From positions 1,302,001 to 1,366,000 of the forward strand of contig NZ_CP122954.1 in NCBI RefSeq assembly GCF_030323545.1: a stretch of 64,000 bases of DNA. Reading direction: 5' to 3'. The notes under the pieces were generated by a model. The model did not search any database. It was not told where the DNA came from and saw only the letters and a program-made list of their open reading frames with translations. Below are positions 17,972 to 27,890 of the stretch, in pieces (positions within the stretch are counted from its first letter, which is position 1; the number at the start of each line of letters is the position of its first letter). The stretch is from Helicobacter pylori (GTDB lineage: Bacteria > Campylobacterota > Campylobacteria > Campylobacterales > Helicobacteraceae). The translations under genes and the position numbers were made by a program.

Positions 17972-19143
17972 TATTGCAACATGTGGCTCACGAATTTAGA
18001 AAAATTATCCAAGATCAACCCCCCTTTTCTAAACCCTAGCGCACAAGATTCATAAGCAAAAAACACATTAGGCTGATAATACAACCCGTTATGCGAATTG
18101 AGCTCGTAAAACTCCTGATAAACGGGTTTGTGGTTAGAATAAACGCCGTCCGTTTTCAAAAGCGATTGCATGGAAGCTTCAAAGATTTCACTATTCGCTC
18201 CTTCCCTACCAAAAGCCACTTTTTTGATTTGCTTTTTATTGGCCAAAGGTTCATAGCTCGCTTCTAACAATAAGGGGTGGTTGGGGTATCTGTCCCATAA
18301 AAGTTTTAAAAAACGCTTGGATTGGAAAAGGATCGTGTAAGCCGGATTTAAAAAAATCGTGTTTTTATTTTCCATCATGCCTTGCATCAAAAGGGCTAAT
18401 TCTGGCTCATCAATAGCGATGTTTTCCCATGGGATTAACTTGAATAAAAACTCATAATTCAAGCCGTTTTTAAACACGCCCTCTTCTGCATTAAATTCTA
18501 CCTCATCAATGTAAGAAAAATCCGTTTCAAACCCCACGCTCTGAGCAGCGTCTTGTAAAAAACGCATGGTGCGCTCTTCTTCAATATTCCCCCTAACGCT
18601 TGAAAAAAGGATTTTCCACCCCTCATACATTTCCTCAAAACGGCTCGTGTCTTCGCCTAAAGTTACCATGCGTTTGAAATTCTCGCCAAGCGCTTCATAA
18701 AGGTTATTGAATTGCTTGTTTTCATCATAGCCATTCGCTTTGAGTAACGCCCATTGAATCACCGCAGTTTCATAGAGCATGGTAGGGGTATCAGCGTTAA
18801 ATTCCAGTAATTTAATGGGTTTACCATCAAGCCCCCCAGCTAAATCAAAACGCCCATAAATATGCCAATGCACTTCCTCTTCAAAACTCTGTTTGATCAT
18901 AGGAATGAGCGCGTTAGGAATATCCAATTCAAAAAAGCGATCGTTTTTAATAGCTTCTTCAGCCGTCTCCACAAACATGTCATAAAGCTCATTACAAGCG
19001 TCATAATAAGCGTCCGCTTCTTTTTGAGAAACAACCACCATTTCATCAGCGATATAAGATGACATGTCGTCATTAGTGTGCCAATCTAAGCCGATTTCTT
19101 CTAAGGTCTTATTGTCTAAAGGTTTTAAAGGAATCACTTGCAT
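17971..19143 (-). CDS. Glutathionylspermidine synthase-like ATP-grasp ligase
   Basis: A 390-residue soluble protein of the glutathionylspermidine-synthase preATP-grasp family, which joins a carboxyl group of a peptide to an amine using ATP. Visible hallmarks are YGRFDLAGGLDGKPIKLLEFNADTPT, the conserved opening of the ligase, KLIPWE, and a C-terminal PVYQEFYEL segment. H. pylori lacks glutathione, so the real substrate is probably not glutathione or spermidine; that is inference. It is coupled to the PepSY-like gene and lies 23 bases downstream of the UPF0323 lipoprotein gene. Corresponds to HP0233. Confidence 0.85.
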   Translation of the reverse strand: MQVIPLKPLDNKTLEEIGLDWHTNDDMSSYIADEMVVVSQKEADAYYDACNELYDMFVETAEEAIKNDRFFELDIPNALIPMIKQSFEEEVHWHIYGRFDLAGGLDGKPIKLLEFNADTPTMLYETAVIQWALLKANGYDENKQFNNLYEALGENFKRMVTLGEDTSRFEEMYEGWKILFSSVRGNIEEERTMRFLQDAAQSVGFETDFSYIDEVEFNAEEGVFKNGLNYEFLFKLIPWENIAIDEPELALLMQGMMENKNTIFLNPAYTILFQSKRFLKLLWDRYPNHPLLLEASYEPLANKKQIKKVAFGREGANSEIFEASMQSLLKTDGVYSNHKPVYQEFYELNSHNGLYYQPNVFFAYESCALGFRKGGLILDNFSKFVSHMLQ

Positions 19144-19166
19144 TTTTTAGCCTTGAATAGATTAAA

Positions 19167-19823
19167 TTATGAGTTAAAGCCCCTTGTCCCAGAGCTTACC
19201 GCAGGCGAACTGGTAGGTCTACTAGAGCCAAAAAACCCGCTCTGTCCCTTACTCGCTGTGCCCATGCTTGAAGCGCTAGGTGCGCTTTTAGAAAAGGAAT
19301 TTTGAGAGCGTTGGTAAGCTTGTGGGGATTTGTAGGTCCGTTGGGCGTTTTGCTGATAATTAGGGTTATTGAAAAGCTTATTGCCAATATAACTCCCTAA
19401 AATCGCCCCCGCCGCACTCCCTAAAATCGCACTCCCCAAGCCAAAGCCTGAGCTTTCATTACTCCCTCCACTCCCTCCATTATTAGGCTGGACAAGCTTG
19501 CTCGTGCCGTTATCAATTTTGGCTTCTTCTTCTTTGATGAGCTTTTGAATCTCTTCGTTGCTTAGCACGCGTTCATTACCTTGCAAATCGCGCACTATAA
19601 TGTGGGTTCTTGAGCTAGGGTATTCTTCAACAACCTTGTAAGATTTATCCTTTTGTTCTTCTAAAATCACAAACGCGCCTTTTTGAACACTTTGACTTAG
19701 AGAGCTTTGCTCTTTTGGTTTGTCATCGGCATTGCTCTTACACCCCACAATGCTCACCATCACTAACGCACTCAAACCACCCACGATCGCATAATCAGAA
19801 ATCTTTCTGTAGGGTTTTTTCAT
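19167..19823 (-). CDS. UPF0323 lipoprotein
   Basis: A 218-residue lipoprotein: a hydrophobic signal ends in the lipobox SIVGC with the modified cysteine near residue 28. A soluble part ([28 protein letters not shown]) is followed by a glycine-rich hydrophobic stretch ([21 protein letters not shown]) of glycine-zipper type, then a long low-complexity Ser/Gly/Gln tail. Glycine zippers suggest oligomerisation or membrane contact. It is between the DsbG-like gene and the ATP-grasp ligase in a minus-strand cluster, an arrangement often kept in epsilonproteobacteria. Corresponds to HP0232; function unknown. Confidence 0.85.
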   Translation of the reverse strand: MKKPYRKISDYAIVGGLSALVMVSIVGCKSNADDKPKEQSSLSQSVQKGAFVILEEQKDKSYKVVEEYPSSRTHIIVRDLQGNERVLSNEEIQKLIKEEEAKIDNGTSKLVQPNNGGSGGSNESSGFGLGSAILGSAAGAILGSYIGNKLFNNPNYQQNAQRTYKSPQAYQRSQNSFSKSAPSASSMGTASKGQSGFFGSSRPTSSPAVSSGTRGFNS

Positions 19824-19838
19824 GAGAGTAACCTTATA

Positions 19839-20636
19839 TCATGCCTTATAATGGTATAAGAAAGGCACACCCTTAATCACGCCAGATTCAAAAATCTCTT
19901 TAGTGGTATTTTCCACTTTAGTGCGCAAATCTTCAGGCTCTTTTTGAGCGTTAATATCGTATTGGGTGGAATAAATCTTTTCAAGAATAGAGATTTTATC
20001 TTCCACGCTCGCTCCCCTAGCCCTAGCTTTCGCCATTTCTTCTTGGATCAAAGCCGCTTTTTTAGCTGAATTGACTCCAAGCCACCCCACTACAACCATT
20101 CTCACGGTGTTTTCTTTTAAGTGATCCCTGAGTTTAGTGAGCTCTTTTTGGCAATGCGGGCACATGGGATCAGAAACAATATAAAGGATTTTATCCTTAT
20201 TTTTAGCGTTAGTAGAGGGCAACTCTATCGCATAATCAGCCGGTATTTCATTAAAAATAGCGTTCAATTTCGCGCTGTTTTGCTGGGTAGCGTTAAGGGC
20301 TTGGACTTTTTGATTGGTTTCTGCGACTAACTGCACATCTTCGCTTTTATTACTAAAAAAGATATTGCTAAGCCCTATGACTAAATTACCATCCTTACTC
20401 ACTACAAGCGGAATATTGTATTTAGTGTCCGGATCTTCAATAACGACCATTTTTAAATCCTGGCTGGATTTTAAAGGTTTGATTTCTAAAATACGCACCT
20501 TTTTATTGGTTTGTTTTTCAATCACGCTCACTAAATTATCTTGCATCCGTTTGTCATTAGCTGAAACTGAATGTTTAGGGGCTGCCCCTAAGCCTACAAG
20601 AAGTAACGCGCTCAACACACTCGCTCTTAATATCAT
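19839..20636 (-). CDS. Periplasmic DsbC/DsbG-like thiol oxidoreductase (HP0231 type)
   Basis: A 265-residue exported protein with a signal peptide (ILRASVLSALLLVGLGAAP), an N-terminal dimerisation-like region and a thioredoxin-fold catalytic domain with active site CPHC in IVSDPMCPHCQKE. The cis-Pro loop reads IKGVPFLY near the C-terminus. In H. pylori this protein acts in periplasmic disulfide formation; known clients include HcpE, encoded 3 kb away, and cytochrome c maturation partners. It heads the minus-strand cluster. Corresponds to HP0231, variously named DsbG or DsbK. Confidence 0.9.
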   Translation of the reverse strand: MILRASVLSALLLVGLGAAPKHSVSANDKRMQDNLVSVIEKQTNKKVRILEIKPLKSSQDLKMVVIEDPDTKYNIPLVVSKDGNLVIGLSNIFFSNKSEDVQLVAETNQKVQALNATQQNSAKLNAIFNEIPADYAIELPSTNAKNKDKILYIVSDPMCPHCQKELTKLRDHLKENTVRMVVVGWLGVNSAKKAALIQEEMAKARARGASVEDKISILEKIYSTQYDINAQKEPEDLRTKVENTTKEIFESGVIKGVPFLYHYKA

Positions 20637-20747
20637 TAAAACTCCTAAAGTTCAATAGCCTAACCCTTACAATAAAAGGAATAAGCTTTTAATGGGTATA
20701 ATACCATAAAAATCCCCTATTTTCATAAGGCTTAAAAAGGTTTAAAG

Positions 20748-21479
20748 ATGATTATCATTCCTGCTAGATTAAAATCCAGTCGTTTTGAAAATAAAGCGCT
20801 AAAAGATATTTTTGGCTTGCCTATGGTAGTGCGTTGCGCTAAAAATGCGAATCTTGTAGATGAATGCGTAGTCGCTTGCGACGATGAAAGCATCATGCAA
20901 ACATGCCAAAAATTCCGCATTAAAGCGGTGCTAACCTCCAAACACCACAATAGCGGCACAGAACGCTGTTTGGAAGCGGCGCGAATTTTAGGGTTAAAAA
21001 GCGATGAAAGGGTTTTAAACTTGCAAGGCGATGAGCCTTTTTTAGAAAAAGAAGTCATTTTAGCCTTATTAGAAGCCACCAAAAACACCCCTTTCATGGC
21101 GACTTGCGCTAAAGTCATTGATGAAGAGCGAGCCAAAAGCCCCAATTTAGTCAAAGTGGTTTTAGACAATCAAAATAACGCCTTGTATTTTTCGCGCTCC
21201 CTTATCCCTTTTTTACGAGATGCTAGTGCGAAACGCCAAACCCCCCTTTTAGGGCATATCGGTATTTATGGCTTCCACAATAAAGAAATATTAGAGGAAT
21301 TGTGCGCTTTAAAACCTTGCGTTTTAGAGGAACTGGAAAAATTAGAGCAATTAAGGGCTTTGTATTATCAAAAAAAGATTGCAGTGAAAATCGTTCAAAG
21401 CCAAAGCGTAGGCATTGACACCAAAGAGGATTTAGAAAACGCTTTGAAAATTTTTAGCCCCAATCTCCTTGAGCGATAA
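20748..21479 (+). CDS. kdsB: 3-deoxy-manno-octulosonate cytidylyltransferase
   Basis: A 243-residue cytoplasmic enzyme that activates Kdo with CTP to give CMP-Kdo for lipopolysaccharide inner-core synthesis. Motifs are the N-terminal nucleotide-binding [37 protein letters not shown], and GHIGIYGF followed by [14 protein letters not shown], all standard for KdsB. Full length. It is divergent from the DsbG-like gene and is followed by a long leader region of hopA. Corresponds to HP0230. Confidence 0.95.
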   Translation: MIIIPARLKSSRFENKALKDIFGLPMVVRCAKNANLVDECVVACDDESIMQTCQKFRIKAVLTSKHHNSGTERCLEAARILGLKSDERVLNLQGDEPFLEKEVILALLEATKNTPFMATCAKVIDEERAKSPNLVKVVLDNQNNALYFSRSLIPFLRDASAKRQTPLLGHIGIYGFHNKEILEELCALKPCVLEELEKLEQLRALYYQKKIAVKIVQSQSVGIDTKEDLENALKIFSPNLLER

Positions 21480-21672
21480 ATTTTAAAAAGCGCTCAAAGC
21501 ATTTTCCACCATCAAAAACCTCTTTTTAAATCCAAAAAAAAGCAAAATTTCTTAATTTTTGCTCAATTTTATTAAAAATTCAATAAATTTATGGCACAAT
21601 TTAAACGCATTGTAAATAAAGTTTCAATTTGATACGATTTTACAAATAAAACATTGCTTTAAGGAACATTTT
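21480..21672 (+). promoter_or_regulatory. Upstream region of hopA
   Basis: About 190 AT-rich bases. TATGGCACAATTT near 21591 is a possible extended -10 element, and AAGGAA at about 21660-21665 is the ribosome site. There is an eight-A run near 21533 but no long homopolymer tract of the kind found ahead of hopM. Confidence 0.4.
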
Positions 21673-23120
21673 ATGAAAAAAACGATTTTACTTTCTCTTA
21701 TGGCGTCATCGCTCCTTGCTGAAGATGACGGCGTTTTTATGAGCGTGGGCTATCAAATCGGCGAAGCCGCTCAAATGGTGAAAAACACCGGTGAAATCCA
21801 AAAAGTCTCCAACGCTTACGAAAATTTAAACAATCTTTTAACCCGCTATAACGAACTCAAACAAACGGCCTCTAGCACTGATTCAAGCACCACTCAAGCG
21901 ATTGATAATCTAAAAGAGAGTGCTAGCCGATTAAAAACGACCCCTAATAGCGCTAATCAAGCCGTGTCCTCAGCGCTCAGCTCTGCGGTGGGTATGTGGC
22001 AAGTGATAGCCTCTAATTTAGCCAGTGGCACGCTACCCACTGATAAATACAACCAAATCAATGCGATTTCTCAATTGCTCCAAAACACCTTAAATAAAAA
22101 CAATAAACTCACGATTGGAAATGACTACGAATATCTTTAACTCAAGCTAGCACCATTATTAGCACCCTTCAAAGCCAATGCCCAGGGATAGACGGAGGCA
22201 ATGGCAAACCATGGGGCATTAATGCAAGCGGGAACGCATGCAATATTTTTGGCAACACCTTTAGCGCCATAAACAACATGATTGCTAGCGCTAAAGAAGC
22301 CGCCGCTCAATCCCGAAGAACTAATCCAGAAAATCCAAACCAGCAAAACGCATTCAACAACGCTGATTTCACTAAAAACCTTAATCAAGTATCAAGCGTT
22401 ATTAATGACACTATCTCTTACCTCAAAGGGGACAATTTAGAAACCATCTATAACACCCTTCAAAAAACGCCCGGTTCTAAAGGGTTTCAAGGTTTGGTGA
22501 GCCGGTCTAGCTATAGTTATTCCCTCAACGAAACTAAATATTCCCAATTCCAAACCACCACCAAAGAGTTTGGCCATAACCCCTTTAGAAGCGTGGGTTT
22601 AATCAATTCTCAAAGCAATAACGGAGCGATGAATGGCGTGGGCGTGCAATTAGGCTATAAGCAATTCTTTGGGAAAAATAAATTTTTTGGGATCCGGTAT
22701 TACGCCTTTTTTGATTACAACCATGCCTATATCAAATCCAACTTTTTCAACTCCGCTTCTAATGTTTTCACTTATGGTGCAGGCAGCGATCTTTTATTGA
22801 ATTTCATCAATGGCGGATCCGATAAAAACCGCAAAATTTCTTTTGGCATTTTTGGAGGCATCGCTCTGGCAGGCACGACATGGCTTAATTCGCAATTTGT
22901 GAATTTAAAAACCACCACTAGCATCTACAACGCTAAAATCAACAACACCAATTTCCAATTCTTATTCAATACCGGTTTAAGGCTTCAAGGGATTCACCAT
23001 GGCGTTGAATTAGGAGTGAAAATCCCCACCATCAACACGAATTACTATTCTTTCATGGGCGCTAAATTAGCATACCGAAGACTTTATAGCGTGTATTTCA
23101 ATTATGTTTTGGCTTATTGA
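21673..23120 (+). pseudogene. hopA: Outer membrane protein HopA, interrupted by a single-base frameshift
   Basis: The first part (21673-22140) has a signal peptide and the Hop N-terminus EDDGVFMSVGYQIGEAAQMV; it stops at TAA 22138-22140. The rest, continuing without a gap as QASTIISTLQSQCPG in another frame and ending at 23120 in the Hop terminal strand (YSVYFNYVLAY), is complete. The shift lies at the TTT run 22136-22138; adding one T would restore about 482 residues, the size I recall for HopA (HP0229). HopA is a porin of the outer membrane. The coding sequence is otherwise intact, so this is a recent mutation, a phase state, or a sequencing error. Confidence 0.88.
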
Positions 23121-23150
23121 TATTGAATCGGTTCTCATTACTGAGGACAA

Positions 23151-23173
23151 AGCCAATTTTTTGGCTCTCTTTT
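23151..23173 (+). terminator. Terminator after hopA
   Basis: AGCCAA at 23151-23156 pairs with TTGGCT at 23161-23166 around a TTTT loop, followed by CTCTTTTT. It closes the hopA unit ahead of tRNA-Asn. Confidence 0.65.
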
Positions 23174-23257
23174 TGGCTTTCAATGAATAACGGCACCATT
23201 TTACTTGACTTTTTACAAAAAACACACTAAAATTTCTCTGTATTTTTTGAGCGAAAT

Positions 23258-23332
23258 TCCAGATTAGCTCAGCGGTAGAGTAGGCGGCTGTTAACCGCTT
23301 GGTCGTAGGTTCGAATCCTACATCTGGAGCCA
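23258..23332 (+). tRNA. tRNA-Asn (anticodon GTT)
   Basis: Acceptor TCCAGAT pairs with ATCTGGA; D arm GCTC/GAGT; anticodon stem GCGG/CCGC around loop CTGTTAA with anticodon GTT; T arm GTAGG-TTCGAAT-CCTAC; discriminator G and encoded CCA end at 23332. It lies between hopA and the SulP-like gene, which reads toward it. Confidence 0.96.
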
Positions 23333-23364
23333 TACTTTTAACTCATCTTTTTTTATAGCAAAAT

Positions 23365-24522
23365 TCACGCAATCCCTTCAGATTTGATCCATAACACATT
23401 GACTAAAACCCCCACCACAACCCCTATCGCTAAATTATGCGTGTATAAAACCACCGCCACGACTAAGAGCATGTTGAGCGTGTCATAGAGCTTGATTTTT
23501 TTAATGTTAATAATGGATTGGAAATTAAAAGTGGTGAAAGAAATCATCACCATCACCGCCACAACCGCCACAATGGGGATCTTAACCACATATTCATTAA
23601 ACACTAATATCAGCACCATTAAAGAAAAGCCGGCAAAAAAAGTAGAAAGCCTTGTTTTAGCCCCGGATTTTGCGTTGATGATAGACTGCCCCACCAAAGC
23701 GCACCCTGTCATTCCCCCCAAAAGCCCTGAGATGATATTCCCCAAGCCTTGCGCTTTAGTTTCTTTATTTTTATCGCTCACGCCGTCTTTTAAAATCACA
23801 TCTAAAGTTTTAGCGGTCAATAAACTTTCTATCGCGCCTACTAGCGCTAAAGAAAGAGCGTAAGGCAACAACTCTATCAAAATTTTAAAATCCAAATTTT
23901 TTGGGATAATGATGAAATGAAAGCCTGAAACCCCTTGCTCAATGCTCCCCAAATTCGGCGCATGCATATCAAAAATTAAAGCGATCGCGCTCACTGCAAG
24001 GATACAAATCAGATTAGAGGGGATTTTTTTAGTGATTAAGGGGAAGAGGTAAATGATCAATATCCCAATAGCGAGTAAGACAAACACCCCTAAATTTTGG
24101 TTTTGAAGGAATTTGAATTGCTCCATTAAAAGCAAAATGCCTAGCGCGTTCACAAAGCCATACATCACTGATTGGGGGATAAACCTCAAAAGATTCCCTA
24201 CTTTCAAATAACCTAAAAGAATTTGCAACACCCCTGCCATAAGAGTCGCCACGCCCGCGTATTCAAGCCCATAATTTTTAACCACACCCACTAAAATGAG
24301 CGCCACTGAGCCGGCCGCTGCGCTAATCATCGCCTTTCTAGCCCCAAAAAGAGACAACACAAAAGCCATGTAAAAGGTCGTATAAAACGCCACGCCCACA
24401 TCTAAACCCACCATGATCGCAAAGCCGGCCGTCTCTGGGATCACAGAAAGCCCCACCACAAAACCAGACAACAAATCTTTTTGAATGTTGCTCAACCATT
24501 CTTTTTGTATCTTTTCAAACAT
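23365..24522 (-). CDS. SulP-family anion permease without a STAS domain
   Basis: A 385-residue polytopic inner-membrane protein of the SulP/SLC26 class. It shows the entry signature DLLSGFVVGLSVIPETAGFAIMVG, many hydrophobic helices, and the family segment GLGNIISGLLGGMTGCALVGQSIINAKSGAKTR split across two short helices. It ends after the last membrane segment, so the usual cytoplasmic STAS domain is missing. The frame is open back to 24576, but a TATAAT on the minus strand at 24550-24555 lies inside that stretch, so translation should start at ATG 24537 or 24522; I chose 24522 (MFEKIQKEW). Corresponds to HP0228, often called a sulfate permease; the substrate is not proven. Confidence 0.85.
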   Translation of the reverse strand: MFEKIQKEWLSNIQKDLLSGFVVGLSVIPETAGFAIMVGLDVGVAFYTTFYMAFVLSLFGARKAMISAAAGSVALILVGVVKNYGLEYAGVATLMAGVLQILLGYLKVGNLLRFIPQSVMYGFVNALGILLLMEQFKFLQNQNLGVFVLLAIGILIIYLFPLITKKIPSNLICILAVSAIALIFDMHAPNLGSIEQGVSGFHFIIIPKNLDFKILIELLPYALSLALVGAIESLLTAKTLDVILKDGVSDKNKETKAQGLGNIISGLLGGMTGCALVGQSIINAKSGAKTRLSTFFAGFSLMVLILVFNEYVVKIPIVAVVAVMVMISFTTFNFQSIINIKKIKLYDTLNMLLVVAVVLYTHNLAIGVVVGVLVNVLWIKSEGIA

Positions 24523-24643
24523 GCCTTTCTTTCTCATTAGAATGGCTTGATTATAAGATTTAAAAACCAATTTCAAACCAGATAAAATCCCTTTTCTTAA
24601 ATCAAGCTCTATGATATTTTATTGTAAAAAATACTTAAAATTG

Positions 24644-24701
24644 TTTTTTTTTTTTTCAAAATATAAATTTTAAGCTAAAAATAAGCATTTTATGGTAAAA
24701 T
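24644..24701 (+). promoter_or_regulatory. hopM promoter with an upstream 13-T tract
   Basis: A run of 13 T at 24644-24656 is followed 40 bases later by an extended -10 element TGGTAAAAT (-10 at 24696-24701). A T tract at about -50 to -65 is the layout known from sabA, where tract length changes promoter strength. Motif-based. Confidence 0.55.
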
Positions 24702-24771
24702 GGCGAAATTTCATAAACATGGCTATCATGGGAATGTGAAACTAACAAAAATCTATCAAAAGGAGTAAAAC

Positions 24772-26847
24772 ATGAAAAAATCCCTCTTTCTCTCTCTTTC
24801 TCTCATGGCTTCACTATCAATGGCTGAAGATGACGGATTTTACATGAGCGTGGGCTATCAGATCGGTGAAGCGGTTCAAAAAGTGAAAAACACAGGAGCA
24901 CTACAAAATCTTGCGGACAGATACGATAACTTAAACAACCTTTTAAACCAATACAATTACTTAAATTCCTTAGTCAATCTAGCCAGCACACCGAGTGCGA
25001 TTACCGGTGCGATTGACAATCTAAGCTCAAGCGCAATCAATCTCACTAGCGCTACCACCACTTCTCCGGCCTATCAAGCTGTGGCTTTAGCGCTCAATGC
25101 CGCTGTGGGCATGTGGCAAGTCATAGCCCTTTTTATTGGCTGTGGCCCTGGCCCTACCAACAATCAAAGCTACCAATCGTTTGGTAACACACCAGCCCTT
25201 AAGGGGACAACCACCACTTGTAATCAAGCGTATGGGACAGGTCCCAATGGCATTCTATCCATTGACGAATACCAAAAACTCAACCAAGCTTATCAAATTA
25301 TCCAAACCGCTTTAAACCAAAACCAAGGAGGCGGAATGCCTGCCTTGAATGACACCACCAAAACAGGGGTAGTCAACATACAACAAACCAATTATAGGAC
25401 CACTACACAAAACAATATCATAGAGCATTATTATACAGAGAATGGGAAAGAGATCCCAACCTCTTATTCAGGCGGATCAGCATTCTCGCCTACGATACAA
25501 TTGAAATACAACAATGACGCTGAAACCTTATTGCAACAAGCCGCTACTATCATGCAAGTCCTCACCACTCAAAACCCGCATGTGCAAACGAGCAATGGCG
25601 GTAAAGCATGGGGGTTGAGTTCTACGCCTGGGAATGTGATGGATATTTTTGGCCCTTCTTTTAACGCTATTAACGAGATGATTAAAAACGCTCAAGCCGT
25701 TTTAGAAAAAACCAAACAGCTTAACGCTAATGAAAATACCCAAATCACACAACCAGACAATTTCAACCCCTACACTTCCAAAGACAAAATCTTCGCTCAA
25801 GAAATGCTCAACAGAGCGAACGCTCAAGCAGAGATTTTAAATTTAGCCCAACAAGTTGCGAATAATTTCCACAGCATCCAAGGGCCTATCCAAGGGGATT
25901 TGGAAGAATGTAAAGCAGGATCGGCTGGTGTGATCACCAATAACACTTGGGGTTCAGGCTGCGCGTTTGTGAAGGAAACTTTAAACTCTTTGGAGCAACA
26001 CACCGCTTATTATGGCAATCAGGTCAATCAAGAGAAAGCTTTGGCTCAAACCATTTTGAATTTTAAAGAAGCCCTTAACACCCTGAATAAAGACTCTACA
26101 GCGATTAATAATGGTATCTCTCACTTGCCTAATGCTAAGTCTCTTCAAAACATGACGCATTCCACTCAAAACCCTAATTCCCCAGAAGGTCTGCTCACTT
26201 ATTCTTTGGATACCAACAAATACAACCAGCTCCAAACCATCACGCAAGAATTAGGCAAAAACCCCTTTAGGCGCATCGGCGTGATTGACTATCAAAACAA
26301 TAACGGCGCAATGAACGGGATCGGCGTGCAAGTGGGCTATAAGCAATTCTTTGGCAAAAAAAGGAATTGGGGGTTAAGGTATTATGGTTTCTTTGATTAT
26401 AACCATGCTTATATCAAATCTAATTTTTTTAACTCGGCTTCTGATGTGTGGACTTATGGGGTGGGTATGGACGCTCTTTATAACTTCATTAACGATAAAA
26501 ACACCAACTTTTTAGGCAAAAATAACAAACTCTCTGTGGGGCTTTTTGGTGGCTTTGCGCTAGCCGGGACTTCGTGGCTTAATTCTGAATTCGTGAATTT
26601 GAACATGGTGGGCAATATCTATAGCGCTAAGATGAATGTGGCTAATTTCCAATTTTTATTCAATCTAGGCTTGAGAATGAACCTCGCTAGGCCTAAGAAA
26701 AAAGACAGCGATCATGCCGCTCAGCATGGCATTGAACTAGGTTTTAAAATCCCTACGATCAACACCAACTATTATTCTTTCATGGGCGCCAAACTAGAAT
26801 ACAGAAGGATGTATAGCCTTTTTCTCAATTATGTGTTTGCTTATTAA
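24772..26847 (+). CDS. hopM: Outer membrane protein HopM (Hop family)
   Basis: A 691-residue Hop-family protein. The signal peptide is encoded by a CT-rich stretch (LFLSLSLMASLSMA), the mature N-terminus is EDDGFYMSVGYQIGEA, and the C-terminal 200 residues form the conserved Hop beta-barrel ending in YSLFLNYVFAY. The central region is variable, rich in Asn/Gln/Thr, with paired cysteines (GCGPG...TTTC and EECKAG...GSGC), as in adhesin-type Hops. It shares most of its N- and C-termini with hopA 2 kb upstream, in direct orientation. Start ATG 24772 follows AAAGGAG. Corresponds to HP0227; HopN is a near-identical paralogue elsewhere, so the name is by position. Confidence 0.9.
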   Translation: MKKSLFLSLSLMASLSMAEDDGFYMSVGYQIGEAVQKVKNTGALQNLADRYDNLNNLLNQYNYLNSLVNLASTPSAITGAIDNLSSSAINLTSATTTSPAYQAVALALNAAVGMWQVIALFIGCGPGPTNNQSYQSFGNTPALKGTTTTCNQAYGTGPNGILSIDEYQKLNQAYQIIQTALNQNQGGGMPALNDTTKTGVVNIQQTNYRTTTQNNIIEHYYTENGKEIPTSYSGGSAFSPTIQLKYNNDAETLLQQAATIMQVLTTQNPHVQTSNGGKAWGLSSTPGNVMDIFGPSFNAINEMIKNAQAVLEKTKQLNANENTQITQPDNFNPYTSKDKIFAQEMLNRANAQAEILNLAQQVANNFHSIQGPIQGDLEECKAGSAGVITNNTWGSGCAFVKETLNSLEQHTAYYGNQVNQEKALAQTILNFKEALNTLNKDSTAINNGISHLPNAKSLQNMTHSTQNPNSPEGLLTYSLDTNKYNQLQTITQELGKNPFRRIGVIDYQNNNGAMNGIGVQVGYKQFFGKKRNWGLRYYGFFDYNHAYIKSNFFNSASDVWTYGVGMDALYNFINDKNTNFLGKNNKLSVGLFGGFALAGTSWLNSEFVNLNMVGNIYSAKMNVANFQFLFNLGLRMNLARPKKKDSDHAAQHGIELGFKIPTINTNYYSFMGAKLEYRRMYSLFLNYVFAY

Positions 26848-26872
26848 AAACCCTCTTTAAAAAAGGGGTTTG
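26846..26872 (+). terminator. Terminator after hopM
   Basis: AAACCC at 26848-26853 pairs with GGGTTT at 26866-26871; the stem can extend through CTTT/AAAG. It starts right at the hopM stop. Confidence 0.6.
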
Positions 26873-27056
26873 TTTAAAAACGCTTGAAAGCCTTTTTAAA
26901 TTAAGCAGTAAAGAGCCTAGATAATCTCTTGCAACCGCTCTCAAGCGATAAAATTAAAGTAATCAAAACCCTATTTTTGCAATCATTAAAGAAAATTTTT
27001 TAAAGATTGTCACTCTTTTTTGATAAAGTAATCATTTAAAATTTAGGGAGTTTTTT

Positions 27057-27890
27057 ATGGAAGAATCAACAGCGTTTATTTTGGCTCTTGTGGGGCTATT
27101 CACTGGCATTACCGCCGGGTTTTTTGGTATTGGTGGGGGGGAGATTGTCGTCCCTAGTGCGATTTTTGCCCATTTTAGCTATAGCCAAGCGGTGGGTATT
27201 TCGCTCATGCAAATGCTTTTTTCTTCAGTGGTCGGCTCTATCATCAATTACAAAAAGGGCTTATTGGATTTGAGAGAAGGCTCATTTGCCGCGCTTGGAG
27301 GGCTAATGGGGGCGATTTTAGGGAGCTTTATTTTAAAGATCATTAACGATAAAATTTTAATGACTATATTTGTGGTGGTGGTGTGCTACACCTTTATCAA
27401 ATACGCTTTTTCTAGCAACAAGAAACCAGAGCATTTTGAAGAAATGCATTTTGATTTGCATGCGAATAACAAAACGCCCGAAAAAAAGCGCCCAATCCCC
27501 TTTGTGTCTATGGATAGAACGCATGGGGTTTTGATGCTCGCCGGTTTTGTTACCGGCATTTTTTCTATCCCGCTAGGCATGGGTGGAGGGATTTTAATGG
27601 TGCCGTTTTTGGGCTATTTTTTGAAATACGATTCTAAAAAAATCGTGCCTTTGGGGCTATTTTTTGTGGTGTTCGCTTCTTTATCCGGGGTCATTTCTCT
27701 TTATAACGGGAAGGTTCTTGATGATATAAGCGTTCAAGCGGGGGTGATTACCGGTATTGGAGCGTTTTTAGGGGTGGGCATTGGCATCAAGCTCATTGCT
27801 TTGGCTAATGAAAAGGTGCATAAAATCCTGTTGCTCCTCATTTATGCTTTAAGCATTTTAGCGACTTTACACAAGCTCATTATGGGTTAA
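27057..27890 (+). CDS. TauE/SafE-family membrane permease
   Basis: A 277-residue inner-membrane protein of the TauE/SafE (formerly DUF81) family, thought to export or import sulfur-containing or organic anions. Two homologous halves each begin with a glycine-rich helix: GLFTGITAGFFGIGGGEIVVPS at residues 13-34 and AGFVTGIFSIPLGMGGGILMVP near residue 160, the family hallmark. A charged cytoplasmic loop with KKPEHFEEMHFDLHANNKTPEKKR lies between. Eight or so membrane helices. Start ATG 27057 after GGGAG. It is monocistronic and near a SulP-type gene, but a shared sulfur role is only a guess. Corresponds to HP0226. Confidence 0.85.
   Translation: MEESTAFILALVGLFTGITAGFFGIGGGEIVVPSAIFAHFSYSQAVGISLMQMLFSSVVGSIINYKKGLLDLREGSFAALGGLMGAILGSFILKIINDKILMTIFVVVVCYTFIKYAFSSNKKPEHFEEMHFDLHANNKTPEKKRPIPFVSMDRTHGVLMLAGFVTGIFSIPLGMGGGILMVPFLGYFLKYDSKKIVPLGLFFVVFASLSGVISLYNGKVLDDISVQAGVITGIGAFLGVGIGIKLIALANEKVHKILLLLIYALSILATLHKLIMG

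Noticed and set aside
20314..20658. 114-codon plus-strand frame opposite the DsbG-like gene
   Set aside because: Antisense to a full-length gene with signal peptide and CPHC site.
24779..24803. CT-repeat phase-variation switch in the hopM signal peptide
   Set aside because: The stretch is CT-rich, but the longest uninterrupted CT run is only about four units, shorter than in oipA or hopZ; slippage is possible but not convincing.
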